The notes below the pieces were generated by a model. That model saw nothing but the letters and a program-made list of their open reading frames with translations. It had not been told where the DNA came from and made no database searches. A DNA stretch of 64,000 nucleotides from Actinomadura luzonensis (lineage in GTDB: Bacteria > Actinomycetota > Actinomycetes > Streptosporangiales > Streptosporangiaceae). Where the stretch lies: positions 744,001 through 808,000 of the forward strand of contig NZ_JAKRKC020000003.1 of assembly GCF_022664455.2 (NCBI RefSeq), read 5' to 3'. A program made the translations under genes and the position numbers. Positions 26,197-34,534 of the stretch are shown one piece after another (within the stretch, counting starts at the first letter, position 1; each line of letters opens with the position of its first letter).

Positions 26197-26937
26197 TCAG
26201 CGTAGGAACGCCCGCAGCAGCGCGGCGGTTCCCTCCAGATGTTCGGTCATCGCGCGGCGGGCCGCGTCCGGGTCGCCGGCCAGGATGGCGTCCACGATGG
26301 CGCGGTGCTGGACCGCGGCGTGGTCGAGGTTGGCCTGGAGCATCGGGATCGCGTTGAGCAGGTCGCCGACCCGGGCGCGGGCGTCGGCGACGGCCGTGGC
26401 GAGCAGGCCGGAGCCGGTCAGCTCGGCGATCGACAGGTGGAAGGCGGTGTCGAGGCGGCGGTAGTCGTCCAGGGACGCCTCGTCGAGCGCGGCCAGGCGA
26501 CGCAGCAGCAGCGCCCGCTGCTCCTCGGCCAGCTCGCCGGCCTGCGCGGCGCCCGCGAGCACCTGGGCGGCGCCGCACTCGACGGCCAGGCGGAAGGTCA
26601 GGGCGTCGGCGAGGTCGTCGTGGCCCATCTCGGCGACGGCCTGGCGCAGGTCGCGGGCGTCGGGGGCGGGCGGCTCGTAGGTGACGAACGCGCCGCCGTA
26701 CCGGCCGCGCCGCACGTCGAGGTAGCCGGCGTCGGACAGGGCGCGGATCGCCTCGCGCAGCGTGACCCGGCTGATGCCGAGCCGCACCGCGAGCTCGCGC
26801 TCAGGGGGCAGCTTGCCGCCCGGCGGCACCACGCCGAGCTTGATGGCCTGGAGCAGCCGTTCCACGGTCTCCTCGAAGGCGTTGCCGGCCCGCACCGGGC
26901 GCAGCACCGTCATCAGTCGCGCCGACTCGTCCAACAT
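26197..26937 (-). CDS. GntR/FadR family transcriptional regulator
   Basis: A 246-residue regulator. The N-terminal GntR winged helix is visible (LLQAIKLGVVPPGGKLPPER, then LGISRVTLREAIRALSDAGY). The C-terminal all-helical FCD ligand domain follows, with FHLSIAELTGS and HRAIVDAILAGD. It is divergent from the gamma-glutamyl-amine genes and is their probable repressor. A PuuR- or EpuR-like role in polyamine or monoamine use is inferred from position. Confidence 0.9.
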   Translation of the reverse strand: MLDESARLMTVLRPVRAGNAFEETVERLLQAIKLGVVPPGGKLPPERELAVRLGISRVTLREAIRALSDAGYLDVRRGRYGGAFVTYEPPAPDARDLRQAVAEMGHDDLADALTFRLAVECGAAQVLAGAAQAGELAEEQRALLLRRLAALDEASLDDYRRLDTAFHLSIAELTGSGLLATAVADARARVGDLLNAIPMLQANLDHAAVQHRAIVDAILAGDPDAARRAMTEHLEGTAALLRAFLR

Positions 26938-26948
26938 GTCCCCGGGTC

Positions 26949-26988
26949 TTGACAGGCGATCCCATCATGCACATCAATGGTCTGAGAC
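26949..26988 (+). promoter_or_regulatory. Promoter/operator region of the gamma-glutamyl-amine operon
   Basis: The 101-bp divergent gap holds a consensus -35 TTGACA (26949-26954). Downstream is a small palindrome GTCTGAGAC (26980-26988), embedded in TGGTC...GACTA, which resembles the TGGTnnnACCA form of FadR-type operators. No clear -10 could be fixed. Confidence 0.45.
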
Positions 26989-27038
26989 TAGCCCAATCAA
27001 CGGGAAAGCGCCTCAGGCCAGATCGGAGCGACCCGGAC

Positions 27039-28397
27039 GTGAGTGATGGCTTCCTGAGCGTCGGCGAGCTGCGCGACGAGGTGACGGCCGGCCGCATCGA
27101 CACGGTGCTCCTCGCGATCGCCGACATGCAGGGCCGGCTCCAGGGCAAACGCCTCTCGGCGCGCTACTTCCTGGACGAGGTGCTGCACCACGGCTCCGAG
27201 GGCTGCAACTACCTGCTGGCCGTGGACGTCGACATGAACACGGTCTCCGGGTACGCGATGTCGTCCTGGGACCGCGGCTACGGCGACTTCGTCATGAAGC
27301 CGGACCTGTCCACGCTGCGCCGGGTGCCCTGGCAGGACGGCACCGCGATGCTGATGGCCGACCTGGCCTGGGAGGACGGCGGCGACGTCACCGCCTCGCC
27401 CCGCCAGATCCTGCGCCGCCAGCTCGCCCGCCTGGCCGAGCGCGGTCTGGCCGCCTACGTCGGCACCGAGCTGGAGTTCGTCGTCTACGAGGACGCCTAC
27501 GAGGACGCCTGGCGGCGCGGCTACCGCGACCTGACCCCGGCCAACCTCTACAACGTCGACTACTCCCTCCTCGGCACCGCCCGCGTCGAGCCGCTGCTGC
27601 GCCGCATCAGGCGCGGCATGGAGGGCGCCGGCATGTACGTCGAGTCCGCCAAGGGCGAGTGCAACCTGGGCCAGCACGAGATCGCCTTCCGCTACGACGA
27701 GGCGCTGAAGAGCTGCGACAACCACGCGATCTACAAGAACGGCGCCAAGGAGATCGCCGCCCAGGAGGGCCGCTCGATCACCTTCATGGCCAAGCCGAAC
27801 CAGCGCGAGGGCAACTCCTGCCACATCCACATCAGCCTGCGCTCGCACGAGGGCGAGCCGGTGATGGCCGGTGACGGCCCGCACGGCCTGTCGGAGCTGG
27901 GCGGCCGGTTCATCGCGGGCCAGCTCGCCGCCCTGCGTGAGCTGACCCTGCTGCTCGCCCCCAACATCAACTCCTACAAGCGCTACGTCCCCGGCAGCTT
28001 CGCCCCGACCGCAGTCAAGTGGGGCCGCGACAACCGCACGTGCGCGCTGCGCCTGGTCGGCCACCGGCACTCGCTGCGCGTCGAGAACCGGGTGCCGGGC
28101 GGCGACGTCAACCCGTACCTGGCGGTGGCGGCGCTGGTCGCGGCCGGGCTGCACGGCATCGACGCCGGGCTGCCGCTGGAGGAGGCGTACGAGGGCAACG
28201 CCTACGACTCCGGCGCCGACACCGTGCCGCACACGCTGCGCGACGCGCTGGCCCTGTTCGAGGGGTCGAAGCTGGCGCGCGAGGCGTTCGGCGAGGACGT
28301 GGTCGAGCACTACGCCAACAACGCCCGGGTGGAGCTGGCCGCGTTCGACGCGGCGGTGACCGACTGGGAGCTGTTCCGCGGCTTCGAACGGATGTGA
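27039..28397 (+). CDS. Glutamine synthetase-like gamma-glutamyl-amine ligase (GlnA3/GlnA4/PuuA type)
   Basis: A 452-residue class of the glutamine-synthetase fold that joins glutamate to an amine using ATP. Visible blocks are DMQGRLQGKR, EGCNYLLAVDVDMNTVSGYA, the glutamate-binding ELEFVVYE, NSCHIHISL and GGDVNPYLAVAAL. Divergence from true GlnA and linkage to an aldehyde dehydrogenase, an SDR and a gamma-glutamyl hydrolase indicate amine catabolism, not ammonia assimilation. Polyamines or ethanolamine are candidate substrates. The GTG at 27039 is the best start; the open frame extends 30 codons upstream into the promoter. Confidence 0.88.
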   Translation: MSDGFLSVGELRDEVTAGRIDTVLLAIADMQGRLQGKRLSARYFLDEVLHHGSEGCNYLLAVDVDMNTVSGYAMSSWDRGYGDFVMKPDLSTLRRVPWQDGTAMLMADLAWEDGGDVTASPRQILRRQLARLAERGLAAYVGTELEFVVYEDAYEDAWRRGYRDLTPANLYNVDYSLLGTARVEPLLRRIRRGMEGAGMYVESAKGECNLGQHEIAFRYDEALKSCDNHAIYKNGAKEIAAQEGRSITFMAKPNQREGNSCHIHISLRSHEGEPVMAGDGPHGLSELGGRFIAGQLAALRELTLLLAPNINSYKRYVPGSFAPTAVKWGRDNRTCALRLVGHRHSLRVENRVPGGDVNPYLAVAALVAAGLHGIDAGLPLEEAYEGNAYDSGADTVPHTLRDALALFEGSKLAREAFGEDVVEHYANNARVELAAFDAAVTDWELFRGFERM

Positions 28398-28399
28398 GC

Positions 28400-29740
28400 A
28401 TGAAGATCGTCAACCCGGCGACCGAGGACGTCATCGCCGACGTCGAGCTCGCCGACGCGGCCGAGGTGGACCGGGCCGTGGAGCGTGCCAGGAAGGCGTA
28501 CCCGGCCTGGCGGGCGGTGGCCCCGGGCGACCGGGCGCGGCTGCTGCGCCGCTTCGCCGACCTGGTGGGCGAGCACGCCGGGGAGCTGGCCCGGCTGGAG
28601 GTGGACAACGCCGGGCACACCGTCGGCAACGCCCGCTGGGAGGCCGGCGCGGTGCGCGACGTGCTGCACTTCTACGCCGCCGCCCCCGAGCGCAACCACG
28701 GCAAGCAGATCCCGGTGCCGGGCGGCGTGGACGTCACCTTCCAGGAGCCCCTGGGCGTGGTGGGCGTGATCGTGCCGTGGAACTTCCCCATGCTGATCAT
28801 GTCGTGGGGCGTGGCCCCCGCGCTCGCGGCCGGCAACACGGTCGTCGTCAAACCGGCCGAATGGACCCCGCTGACCGCGCTGCGGCTGGCCGAGCTGGCC
28901 CTCGCGGCGGGCCTCCCCGAGGGGGTGCTCCAGGTCGTGCCTGGGGCAGGGGAGGTCGCCGGGGCCCGGCTGGTCGAGCACCCGCAGGTGGCCAAGATCG
29001 TCTTCACCGGCTCGACCGAGGTCGGCAAGGAGATCGCGGCCAAGGCGGCGGCCCAGGTCAAGCGGGTGACGCTGGAGCTGGGCGGCAAGTCGGCCAACAT
29101 CGTCTTCGCCGACGCCGACCTGGAGAAGGCGGCCGCGGCGGCGCCGTACGCGGTCTTCGACAACGCCGGCCAGGACTGCTGCGCCCGCTCCCGCCTGCTG
29201 GTGCAGGCCGAGGTGTACGACGACTTCATGGCGCTGCTGGCCCCCGCCGTACGCGGCGTCAAGGTCGGCGACCCGCTCGACGAGGCCACCGAGATGGGCC
29301 CGCTGATCAGCGCCGAGCACCTGGAACGGGTCCGCGGGTTCGTCGCCGACCCCTGGCTGCAGGGCGAGTGCCCGGCCGGCAAGGGCTTCTGGTTCCCGGC
29401 CACCGTGCTGACCCCGGACGTCGCCGACCCGGCCTTCACCGAGGAGATCTTCGGGCCGGTGGTGTCCGTGGCGCGCTTCACCGACGAGGCCGACGCCGTG
29501 CGGATCGCCAACGACACCCCGTACGGGCTCAGCGGCTCCATCTGGACCCGCGACGTCGGCCGGGCGCTGCGCGTGGCGCGGGCGGTCGAGTCGGGCGCGC
29601 TGTCGGTCAACTCCAACTCGTCGGTCCGCTACTGGACCCCGTTCGGCGGCTTCAAGCAGTCCGGCCTCGGCCGGGAGCTGGGCCCGGACGCCCTGGCGGC
29701 GTTCACCGAGACCAAGAACGTCTTCATCTCCTGGGAGTGA
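28400..29740 (+). CDS. NAD(P)-dependent aldehyde dehydrogenase
   Basis: A 446-residue aldehyde dehydrogenase. NAD-binding blocks VPWNFPM and FTGSTEVGK, general base Glu226 in LELGGKS and catalytic Cys260 in NAGQDCC are intact; the C-terminal FGGFKQSGLGRE is canonical. It starts two bases after the ligase stop. In this operon it would oxidise a gamma-glutamyl amino-aldehyde (PuuC-like) or gamma-glutamyl-acetaldehyde. It is slightly shorter than typical members of about 480 residues, mostly at the N-terminus. Confidence 0.93.
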   Translation: MKIVNPATEDVIADVELADAAEVDRAVERARKAYPAWRAVAPGDRARLLRRFADLVGEHAGELARLEVDNAGHTVGNARWEAGAVRDVLHFYAAAPERNHGKQIPVPGGVDVTFQEPLGVVGVIVPWNFPMLIMSWGVAPALAAGNTVVVKPAEWTPLTALRLAELALAAGLPEGVLQVVPGAGEVAGARLVEHPQVAKIVFTGSTEVGKEIAAKAAAQVKRVTLELGGKSANIVFADADLEKAAAAAPYAVFDNAGQDCCARSRLLVQAEVYDDFMALLAPAVRGVKVGDPLDEATEMGPLISAEHLERVRGFVADPWLQGECPAGKGFWFPATVLTPDVADPAFTEEIFGPVVSVARFTDEADAVRIANDTPYGLSGSIWTRDVGRALRVARAVESGALSVNSNSSVRYWTPFGGFKQSGLGRELGPDALAAFTETKNVFISWE

Positions 29741-29748
29741 GGAAGCAA

Positions 29749-30513
29749 GTGCAGCGGTTGCAGGATCGGGTGGCCGTCATCACCGGGGCGGGCAGCGGCA
29801 TCGGGCTCGCCACGGCCCGCAGGTTCGCCGAGGAGGGCGCGCGGGTCGTCTGCGTGGACATCGACGAGGAGGCAGGCGCCAAGGCGGCCGGCGAGGTCGG
29901 CGGCCTGTTCGTCCGGGCGGACGTGACCAGCGAGGCCGACGTCGAGCGCATGTTCGCCACGGCGCACGACACCTACGGTAGCGTGGACATCGCCTTCAAC
30001 AACGCGGGCATCTCGCCGCCCGACGACGACTCCATCCTGGAGACCGGCCTCGACGCCTGGCGCCGGGTCCAGGAGGTCAACCTGACCAGCGTCTACCTGT
30101 GCTGCAAGCACGCCATCCCGTACATGCGGCGGCAGGGCAAGGGCTCGATCATCAACACCGCGTCCTTCGTGGCCGTCATGGGGTCGGCGACCTCGCAGAT
30201 CTCCTACACCGCCTCCAAGGGCGGGGTGCTGGCGATGTCGCGCGAGCTCGGCGTGCAGTTCGCCCGCGAGGGCGTCAGGGTCAACGCGCTGTGCCCGGGG
30301 CCGGTCAACACGCCGCTGCTGCGCGAGCTGTTCGCCAAGGACCCGGAGCGGGCGCAGCGGCGGCTGGTGCACGTGCCGCTCGGGCGCTTCGCCGAGGCGT
30401 CGGAGATCGCGGCGGCGGTGGCGTTCCTGGCCAGCGACGACGCCTCGTTCATCACCGCCAGCCAGTTCCTCGTGGACGGCGGCATCAGCGGCGCCTACGT
30501 GACGCCGCTCTAG
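29749..30513 (+). CDS. SDR family oxidoreductase in the gamma-glutamyl-amine operon
   Basis: A 254-residue short-chain dehydrogenase: TGAGSGIG cofactor motif, NNAG, catalytic Ser region and YTASK, then CPGPVNTPLL. The GTG at 29749, about six bases after GAGGA, is preferred over the GTG at 29737 that overlaps the previous stop. The operon has an alcohol-type dehydrogenase instead of the flavin oxidase of the Puu pathway. That fits oxidation of a gamma-glutamylated amino-alcohol such as gamma-glutamyl-ethanolamide to the aldehyde. Substrate is inferred. Confidence 0.9.
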   Translation: MQRLQDRVAVITGAGSGIGLATARRFAEEGARVVCVDIDEEAGAKAAGEVGGLFVRADVTSEADVERMFATAHDTYGSVDIAFNNAGISPPDDDSILETGLDAWRRVQEVNLTSVYLCCKHAIPYMRRQGKGSIINTASFVAVMGSATSQISYTASKGGVLAMSRELGVQFAREGVRVNALCPGPVNTPLLRELFAKDPERAQRRLVHVPLGRFAEASEIAAAVAFLASDDASFITASQFLVDGGISGAYVTPL

Positions 30514-30536
30514 AAGCTTCGAGGGGGAAGGTGCTC

Positions 30537-31229
30537 ATGCGGCGTCCCGTCATCGGGATCACGTCCTACGTCGAGCCGGCCACGTTCACGGTGTGGGCGG
30601 ACATGACGGTCGCGCTGCTGCCGTACATGTACGTCGAGCAGGTCGTGCGGGCCGGCGGGCAGCCCGTCGTGCTGCCGCCCGCCGGCGACCCCGCGCAGGC
30701 GCTGCGCGGCCTGGACGGGCTGGTCCTGGCCGGCGGCGGCGACATCGACCCGGCCAGGTACGGCGCCGACCCGCACGAGCGCACCGGCTACGTGCGCGGC
30801 TTCCGCGACGACGCCGAGTTCACGCTGCTGGCGCGGGCGCTGGAGGCCGGGCTGCCGTACCTGGGGGTGTGCCGGGGGCTGCAGGTGCTCAACGTCGCCC
30901 TCGGCGGCAGCCTCCACCAGCACCTCCCGGACGTGGTGGGCCACGCGGAGCACTCGCCGGAGCCCGGCGTGTTCGGCCACCTGCCGGTCACGCCCGTCCC
31001 CGGCAGCCGGCTGGCCAAGGCGGTCGGCGCGGACCCGGTGACCGTGCCGCACTACCACCACCAGGCCGTGGACCGGCTCGCGCCCGGCCTGAGCGTCACC
31101 GCGACGGCCGCGGACGGCACGGTCGAGGCGGTGGAGCTGGACGGGACGGCGTTCGCGATGGCCGTGCAGTGGCATCCGGAGGCGGCCGAGGACTGCGCGT
31201 TGTTCGAGGCGCTGATCGCGGCCTGCTGA
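30537..31229 (+). CDS. Gamma-glutamyl-gamma-aminobutyrate hydrolase family protein (PuuD-like, class I GATase fold)
   Basis: A 230-residue hydrolase with the class I glutamine-amidotransferase fold. The oxyanion/nucleophile motif GVCRGLQ holds Cys112, and the His-Glu pair is in QWHPE (His213, Glu215). It would cleave the gamma-glutamyl amide made at the start of the pathway, returning glutamate and an amino acid. The ATG at 30537 is preceded by GAGGGGGAAG. It is the last gene of the GS-ALDH-SDR-PuuD run and is followed by the glycine riboswitch. Confidence 0.9.
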   Translation: MRRPVIGITSYVEPATFTVWADMTVALLPYMYVEQVVRAGGQPVVLPPAGDPAQALRGLDGLVLAGGGDIDPARYGADPHERTGYVRGFRDDAEFTLLARALEAGLPYLGVCRGLQVLNVALGGSLHQHLPDVVGHAEHSPEPGVFGHLPVTPVPGSRLAKAVGADPVTVPHYHHQAVDRLAPGLSVTATAADGTVEAVELDGTAFAMAVQWHPEAAEDCALFEALIAAC

Positions 31230-31299
31230 CCCGGTCCCCGCCCCGCACGCGACAACACCCCCGTCACGGCACTAGGCTGACGGACATCACCGTCGAAAC

Positions 31300-31479
31300 C
31301 GTGCGGGAGAGCGTCCTGACAGCCGGTCAGGGCCCCTGAAGGAGCAAGCCCTCCCCGCGAACCTCTCAAGGCAAAGGACCGCACGGACGAGGTGCCTCTG
31401 GAAAGCAGGCCCGCGGGCCTCGCCGAAGGTGAAAGTCCGGCAAAACTCGGGCGAAGCTCTCAGGCATCGATGACAGAGG
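31300..31479 (+). promoter_or_regulatory. Tandem glycine riboswitch (two aptamers)
   Basis: Aptamer 1 runs about 31300-31385: closing stem CGTGCGG/CCGCACG, core GAAGGAGCAA and AACCTCTCAAGGCAAAGGAC. Aptamer 2 runs about 31395-31479: closing stem CCTCTG/CAGAGG, core GCCGAAGGTGAAAGT and GCTCTCAGGCATCGATGACA. These conserved segments and the tandem layout are those of the gcvT-type glycine riboswitch. A small hairpin GGATG-CTGG-CATCC follows before the ribosome site of gcvT. It should switch on glycine cleavage when glycine is high. Confidence 0.92.
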
Positions 31480-31520
31480 GGGAGGATGCTGGCATCCACT
31501 CCTGTCCTGAGGTGCGACAA

Positions 31521-32606
31521 ATGTCCCGACCGACACCGCTACGCGACGTTCACGAGAGCCTCGGCGCCACCCTCACCGACTTCGCCGGCTGGCTCATGCC
31601 GCTCCGGTACGGCAGCGAGTCCGCCGAGCACAAGGCCGTGCGCGAGGCGGCCGGGCTGTTCGACCTCTCGCACATGGGCGAGATCTTCCTGACCGGCCCG
31701 CAGGCCGCGGAAGCCCTGGACCATGCCCTGGTCGGCCACCTGTCGGCGCTGGCCGTCGGCCGGGCCCGCTACACCATGATCGTCAACGAGCGGGGCGGGG
31801 TGCTCGACGACCTCATCGTCTACCGGCTCGGCGACGAGGAGTTCATGGTGGTCGCCAACGCCTCCAACTACGAGCTGGTCGCCCGCGAGCTGCAGGAGCG
31901 GGCCAAGGCGTACGACGCCGTGGTCGAGGACCGCTCCGACCGGTACGCGCTCATCGCCGTCCAGGGCCCGCGCGCCCAGGAGATCCTGGCCACGCTCACC
32001 GACGCCGACCTCGCCGGCCTGAAGTACTACGCCGGCCTGCCCGGCCTCGTGGACGGCCGCGAGGCGCTGATCGCCCGCACCGGCTACACCGGCGAGGACG
32101 GCTTCGAGCTCTTCGTCGCCGGCCAGGACGCCGTGCCGCTCTGGCACGCCCTGACCGCCGCCGGCGAGCCGCACGGCCTGCGCCCCGCGGGCCTGTCCGC
32201 CCGCGACACGCTCCGGCTGGAGGCGGGCATGCCGCTGTACGGCAACGAGCTGAGCGCCGAGCTGACCCCGTTCGACGCGGGCCTGGGCAGAGTGGTGAAA
32301 TTCGACAAGCCCGGCGACTTCGTCGGCCGGTCGGCGCTGGAGGCGGTCAAGGACGACGCGCCCCGGCGGCGCCTGGTCGGCCTGGTCGCGCGGGGCCGCC
32401 GGGTGCCGCGGCACGGCTACCCGGTCACGCACGACGGCGCCGTCGTCGGCGAGGTCACCAGCGGTGCGCCCTCCCAGACCCTGGGCAGGCCCATCGCGAT
32501 GGCCTACGTCGACACCGGAGCCGGTGAAGGCCTGGCTGTGGACATCCGGGGCAGCCAAGAACCTGTGGACCTGGTAGAGCTGCCCTTTTACAGGAGGAAG
32601 AAGTGA
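31521..32606 (+). CDS. gcvT: Glycine cleavage system aminomethyltransferase (T protein)
   Basis: A 361-residue T protein that takes the aminomethyl group from the H protein to tetrahydrofolate, releasing ammonia. Typical blocks are LTDFAGWLMPLRYGS, GLFDLSHMGEI, YTMIVNERGGVLDD, RTGYTGEDGFEL and LEAGMPLYGNEL. The frame is open back through the riboswitch, but ATG 31521 with GAGGTG eight bases before is the start. It is the first gene of gcvT-gcvH-sdaA. The P and L proteins must be encoded elsewhere. Confidence 0.95.
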   Translation: MSRPTPLRDVHESLGATLTDFAGWLMPLRYGSESAEHKAVREAAGLFDLSHMGEIFLTGPQAAEALDHALVGHLSALAVGRARYTMIVNERGGVLDDLIVYRLGDEEFMVVANASNYELVARELQERAKAYDAVVEDRSDRYALIAVQGPRAQEILATLTDADLAGLKYYAGLPGLVDGREALIARTGYTGEDGFELFVAGQDAVPLWHALTAAGEPHGLRPAGLSARDTLRLEAGMPLYGNELSAELTPFDAGLGRVVKFDKPGDFVGRSALEAVKDDAPRRRLVGLVARGRRVPRHGYPVTHDGAVVGEVTSGAPSQTLGRPIAMAYVDTGAGEGLAVDIRGSQEPVDLVELPFYRRKK

Positions 32607-32992
32607 GCAACATCCCTGACGAGCTGAGCTACACCAAGGAACACGAGTGGGTGGCGGGGCTCGACGACGGTCTCACCGTGACCGTCGGCATCACCGAGTA
32701 CGCCGCCGAGGCGCTCGGTGACGTGGTCTTCGTGCAGCTCCCCGAGGTCGGTTCGAACGTCGAGGCCGGCGACTCGGTCGGCGAGGTGGAGTCCACCAAG
32801 TCCGTGAGCGAGATCTACTCGCCGGTCGGCGGCGAGATCGTCGAGGTCAACCAGAACGTGGCCGACGACCCGTCCCTTGCGAACAGCGACCCCTACGGCG
32901 AGGGCTGGATGTTCCGGATCCGCATGGAGGGCGACCCGGAGGACCTGCTGTCGGCCGAGGAGTACAAGGCGCTCACCTCGGGCGAGTCCTGA
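32603..32992 (+). CDS. gcvH: Glycine cleavage system H protein
   Basis: A 129-residue lipoyl carrier protein. The lipoylated lysine is Lys66 in VESTKSVSE. The start SNIPDELSYTKEHEWV and the EIVEVN hairpin after it are standard. It begins with GTG inside the gcvT stop (GTGA, 32603-32606), behind AGGAGGAAG. It shuttles the aminomethyl intermediate between P, T and L proteins. Confidence 0.96.
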   Translation: MSNIPDELSYTKEHEWVAGLDDGLTVTVGITEYAAEALGDVVFVQLPEVGSNVEAGDSVGEVESTKSVSEIYSPVGGEIVEVNQNVADDPSLANSDPYGEGWMFRIRMEGDPEDLLSAEEYKALTSGES

Positions 32993-33000
32993 TCTTCCCC

Positions 33001-33026
33001 GCCGGGGCCCACGTCCGGGCCCCGGC
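33001..33026 (+). terminator. Hairpin between gcvH and sdaA
   Basis: GCCGGGGCCC (33001-33010) pairs perfectly with GGGCCCCGGC (33017-33026) over a 6-base loop, in the 61-base gap. It may stabilise or partly end the gcvTH message, lowering sdaA expression relative to gcvTH. Confidence 0.6.
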
Positions 33027-33053
33027 CCCGTCACTCATGAAGGGCGCGCATCA

Positions 33054-34430
33054 ATGGCGATCAGCGTCTTCGACCTTTTCAAGATCGGCATAGGCCCCTC
33101 CAGCTCGCACACCGGCGGCCCGATGGCGGCCGCGCACAAGTTCGCCCGGGGCCTGCACGAGGACGGCCTGCTGGAGCGCGTGGCCCGCGTCGAGGCGATC
33201 CTGTACGGCTCGCTCGGCCTGACCGGGAAGGGCCACGGCAGCGACAAGGCCGTCCTGCTGGGCCTGTCGGGCGAGAAGCCGGAGCTGGTGGACGTCGACA
33301 CCGTCGACGAGCGCCTGGCCGCCATGCGCGAGGCGGGCGCCGTGCGCCTGTACGGCCGCCACGAGATCCCCTTCGTCGTGGGCCGCGACCTCGTCTTCGA
33401 ACGCAAGATCACCCTCCCCGAGCACCCGAACGGCATGCGCTTCACCGCCTACGACGCCGACGGCGGCGAGCTGCGCCAGAAGGTCTACTTCTCGGTCGGC
33501 GGCGGCTTCGTGGTGGACGAGCAGGCCACCGGCGCCGGCCGCATCAAGCCCGACGACACCGTGCTCCCCTACCCGTTCACGACGGGCGAGGAGCTGCTGA
33601 AGCACTGTTCGAGCACCGGCCTGTCGATCTCGGCGCTGATGATGGAGAACGAGAAGGCGTTCGGCCGCACCGAGGAGGAGATCCGCGCGGGCGTGCTCAA
33701 CCTGTGGCGGGTCATGCAGGAGTGCGTGCGCCGGGGCATCTCCCGCGAGGGCGTGCTGCCGGGCGGCCTCAAGGTCAAGCGCCGCGCGAACCAGCTCTAC
33801 CGCCGTCTGCAGTCGGAGCCGGCCGAGAAGGACCCGCTGCAGGCGATGGACTGGGTGACGCTGTTCGCGCTGGCGGTCAACGAGGAGAACGCCGCCGGGG
33901 GCCGCATCGTCACCGCGCCCACCAACGGCGCGGCCGGCATCATCCCGGCCGTCCTGACCTACTACTCCCGCTTCGTCCCGCACGCCGACGACGAGGGCGT
34001 GATCCGTTTCCTGCTGACGGCCGCCGCGATCGGCGTGCTGTTCAAGGAGAACGCCTCCATCTCGGGGGCCGAGGTCGGCTGCCAGGGCGAGGTCGGCTCG
34101 GCCTGCTCCATGGCCTCCGCCGGCCTGACCGAGGTCATGGGCGGGACTCCGGAGCAGGTGGAGAACGCCGCCGAGATCGGCATCGAGCACAACCTGGGGC
34201 TGACCTGCGACCCGATCGGCGGCCTGGTGCAGATCCCGTGCATCGAGCGCAACGCGGTCGCCTCCAACAAGGCCATCACCGCGGCCAGGATCGCGCTGCG
34301 CGGCGACGGCCGCCACTACGTGGCCCTGGACAAGGCCATCAAGACGATGCGCGACACCGGCCGCGACATGCTCGACAAGTACAAGGAGACCTCCCGGGGC
34401 GGCCTCGCGGTGAACGTCATCGAGTGCTGA
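33054..34430 (+). CDS. sdaA: L-serine ammonia-lyase (iron-sulfur type)
   Basis: A 458-residue single-chain type 2 L-serine dehydratase making pyruvate and ammonia. The N-terminal domain has GIGPSSSHTGGPM; the catalytic domain has the cluster cysteines Cys343 (VGCQGEVG), Cys385 (LTCDPIGG) and Cys396 (IPCIERN). The protein ends in Cys458, the C-terminal 'tail-in-mouth' residue known to cap the 4Fe-4S cluster in the Legionella enzyme of the same length. Placement behind gcvT-gcvH under a glycine riboswitch suggests it removes serine formed from glycine via serine hydroxymethyltransferase. Confidence 0.95.
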   Translation: MAISVFDLFKIGIGPSSSHTGGPMAAAHKFARGLHEDGLLERVARVEAILYGSLGLTGKGHGSDKAVLLGLSGEKPELVDVDTVDERLAAMREAGAVRLYGRHEIPFVVGRDLVFERKITLPEHPNGMRFTAYDADGGELRQKVYFSVGGGFVVDEQATGAGRIKPDDTVLPYPFTTGEELLKHCSSTGLSISALMMENEKAFGRTEEEIRAGVLNLWRVMQECVRRGISREGVLPGGLKVKRRANQLYRRLQSEPAEKDPLQAMDWVTLFALAVNEENAAGGRIVTAPTNGAAGIIPAVLTYYSRFVPHADDEGVIRFLLTAAAIGVLFKENASISGAEVGCQGEVGSACSMASAGLTEVMGGTPEQVENAAEIGIEHNLGLTCDPIGGLVQIPCIERNAVASNKAITAARIALRGDGRHYVALDKAIKTMRDTGRDMLDKYKETSRGGLAVNVIEC

Positions 34431-34454
34431 CCACCCCGCTCCAGCTAACTCACT

Positions 34455-34470
34455 GTAACCGTAAAGTTAC
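34455..34470. promoter_or_regulatory. Inverted repeat upstream of the small secreted peptide gene
   Basis: GTAAC (34455-34459) and GTTAC (34466-34470) are inverted around CGTAAA in an AT-richer patch, unusual for this genome. It lies 65 bp before the start of the 68-residue secreted protein and may mark its promoter or an operator. Confidence 0.4.
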
Positions 34471-34534
34471 TTTGAGTAGTCAGTGGGCGGGCATGCATGA
34501 GGAGTCCCGACGACAAGAAAGGCGACTCCTCGAA

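Noticed and set aside
27039..28397. Housekeeping glutamine synthetase
   Set aside because: Linkage to an aldehyde dehydrogenase, an SDR, a PuuD-like hydrolase and a GntR regulator points to amine catabolism, and the sequence blocks differ from GlnA I/II.
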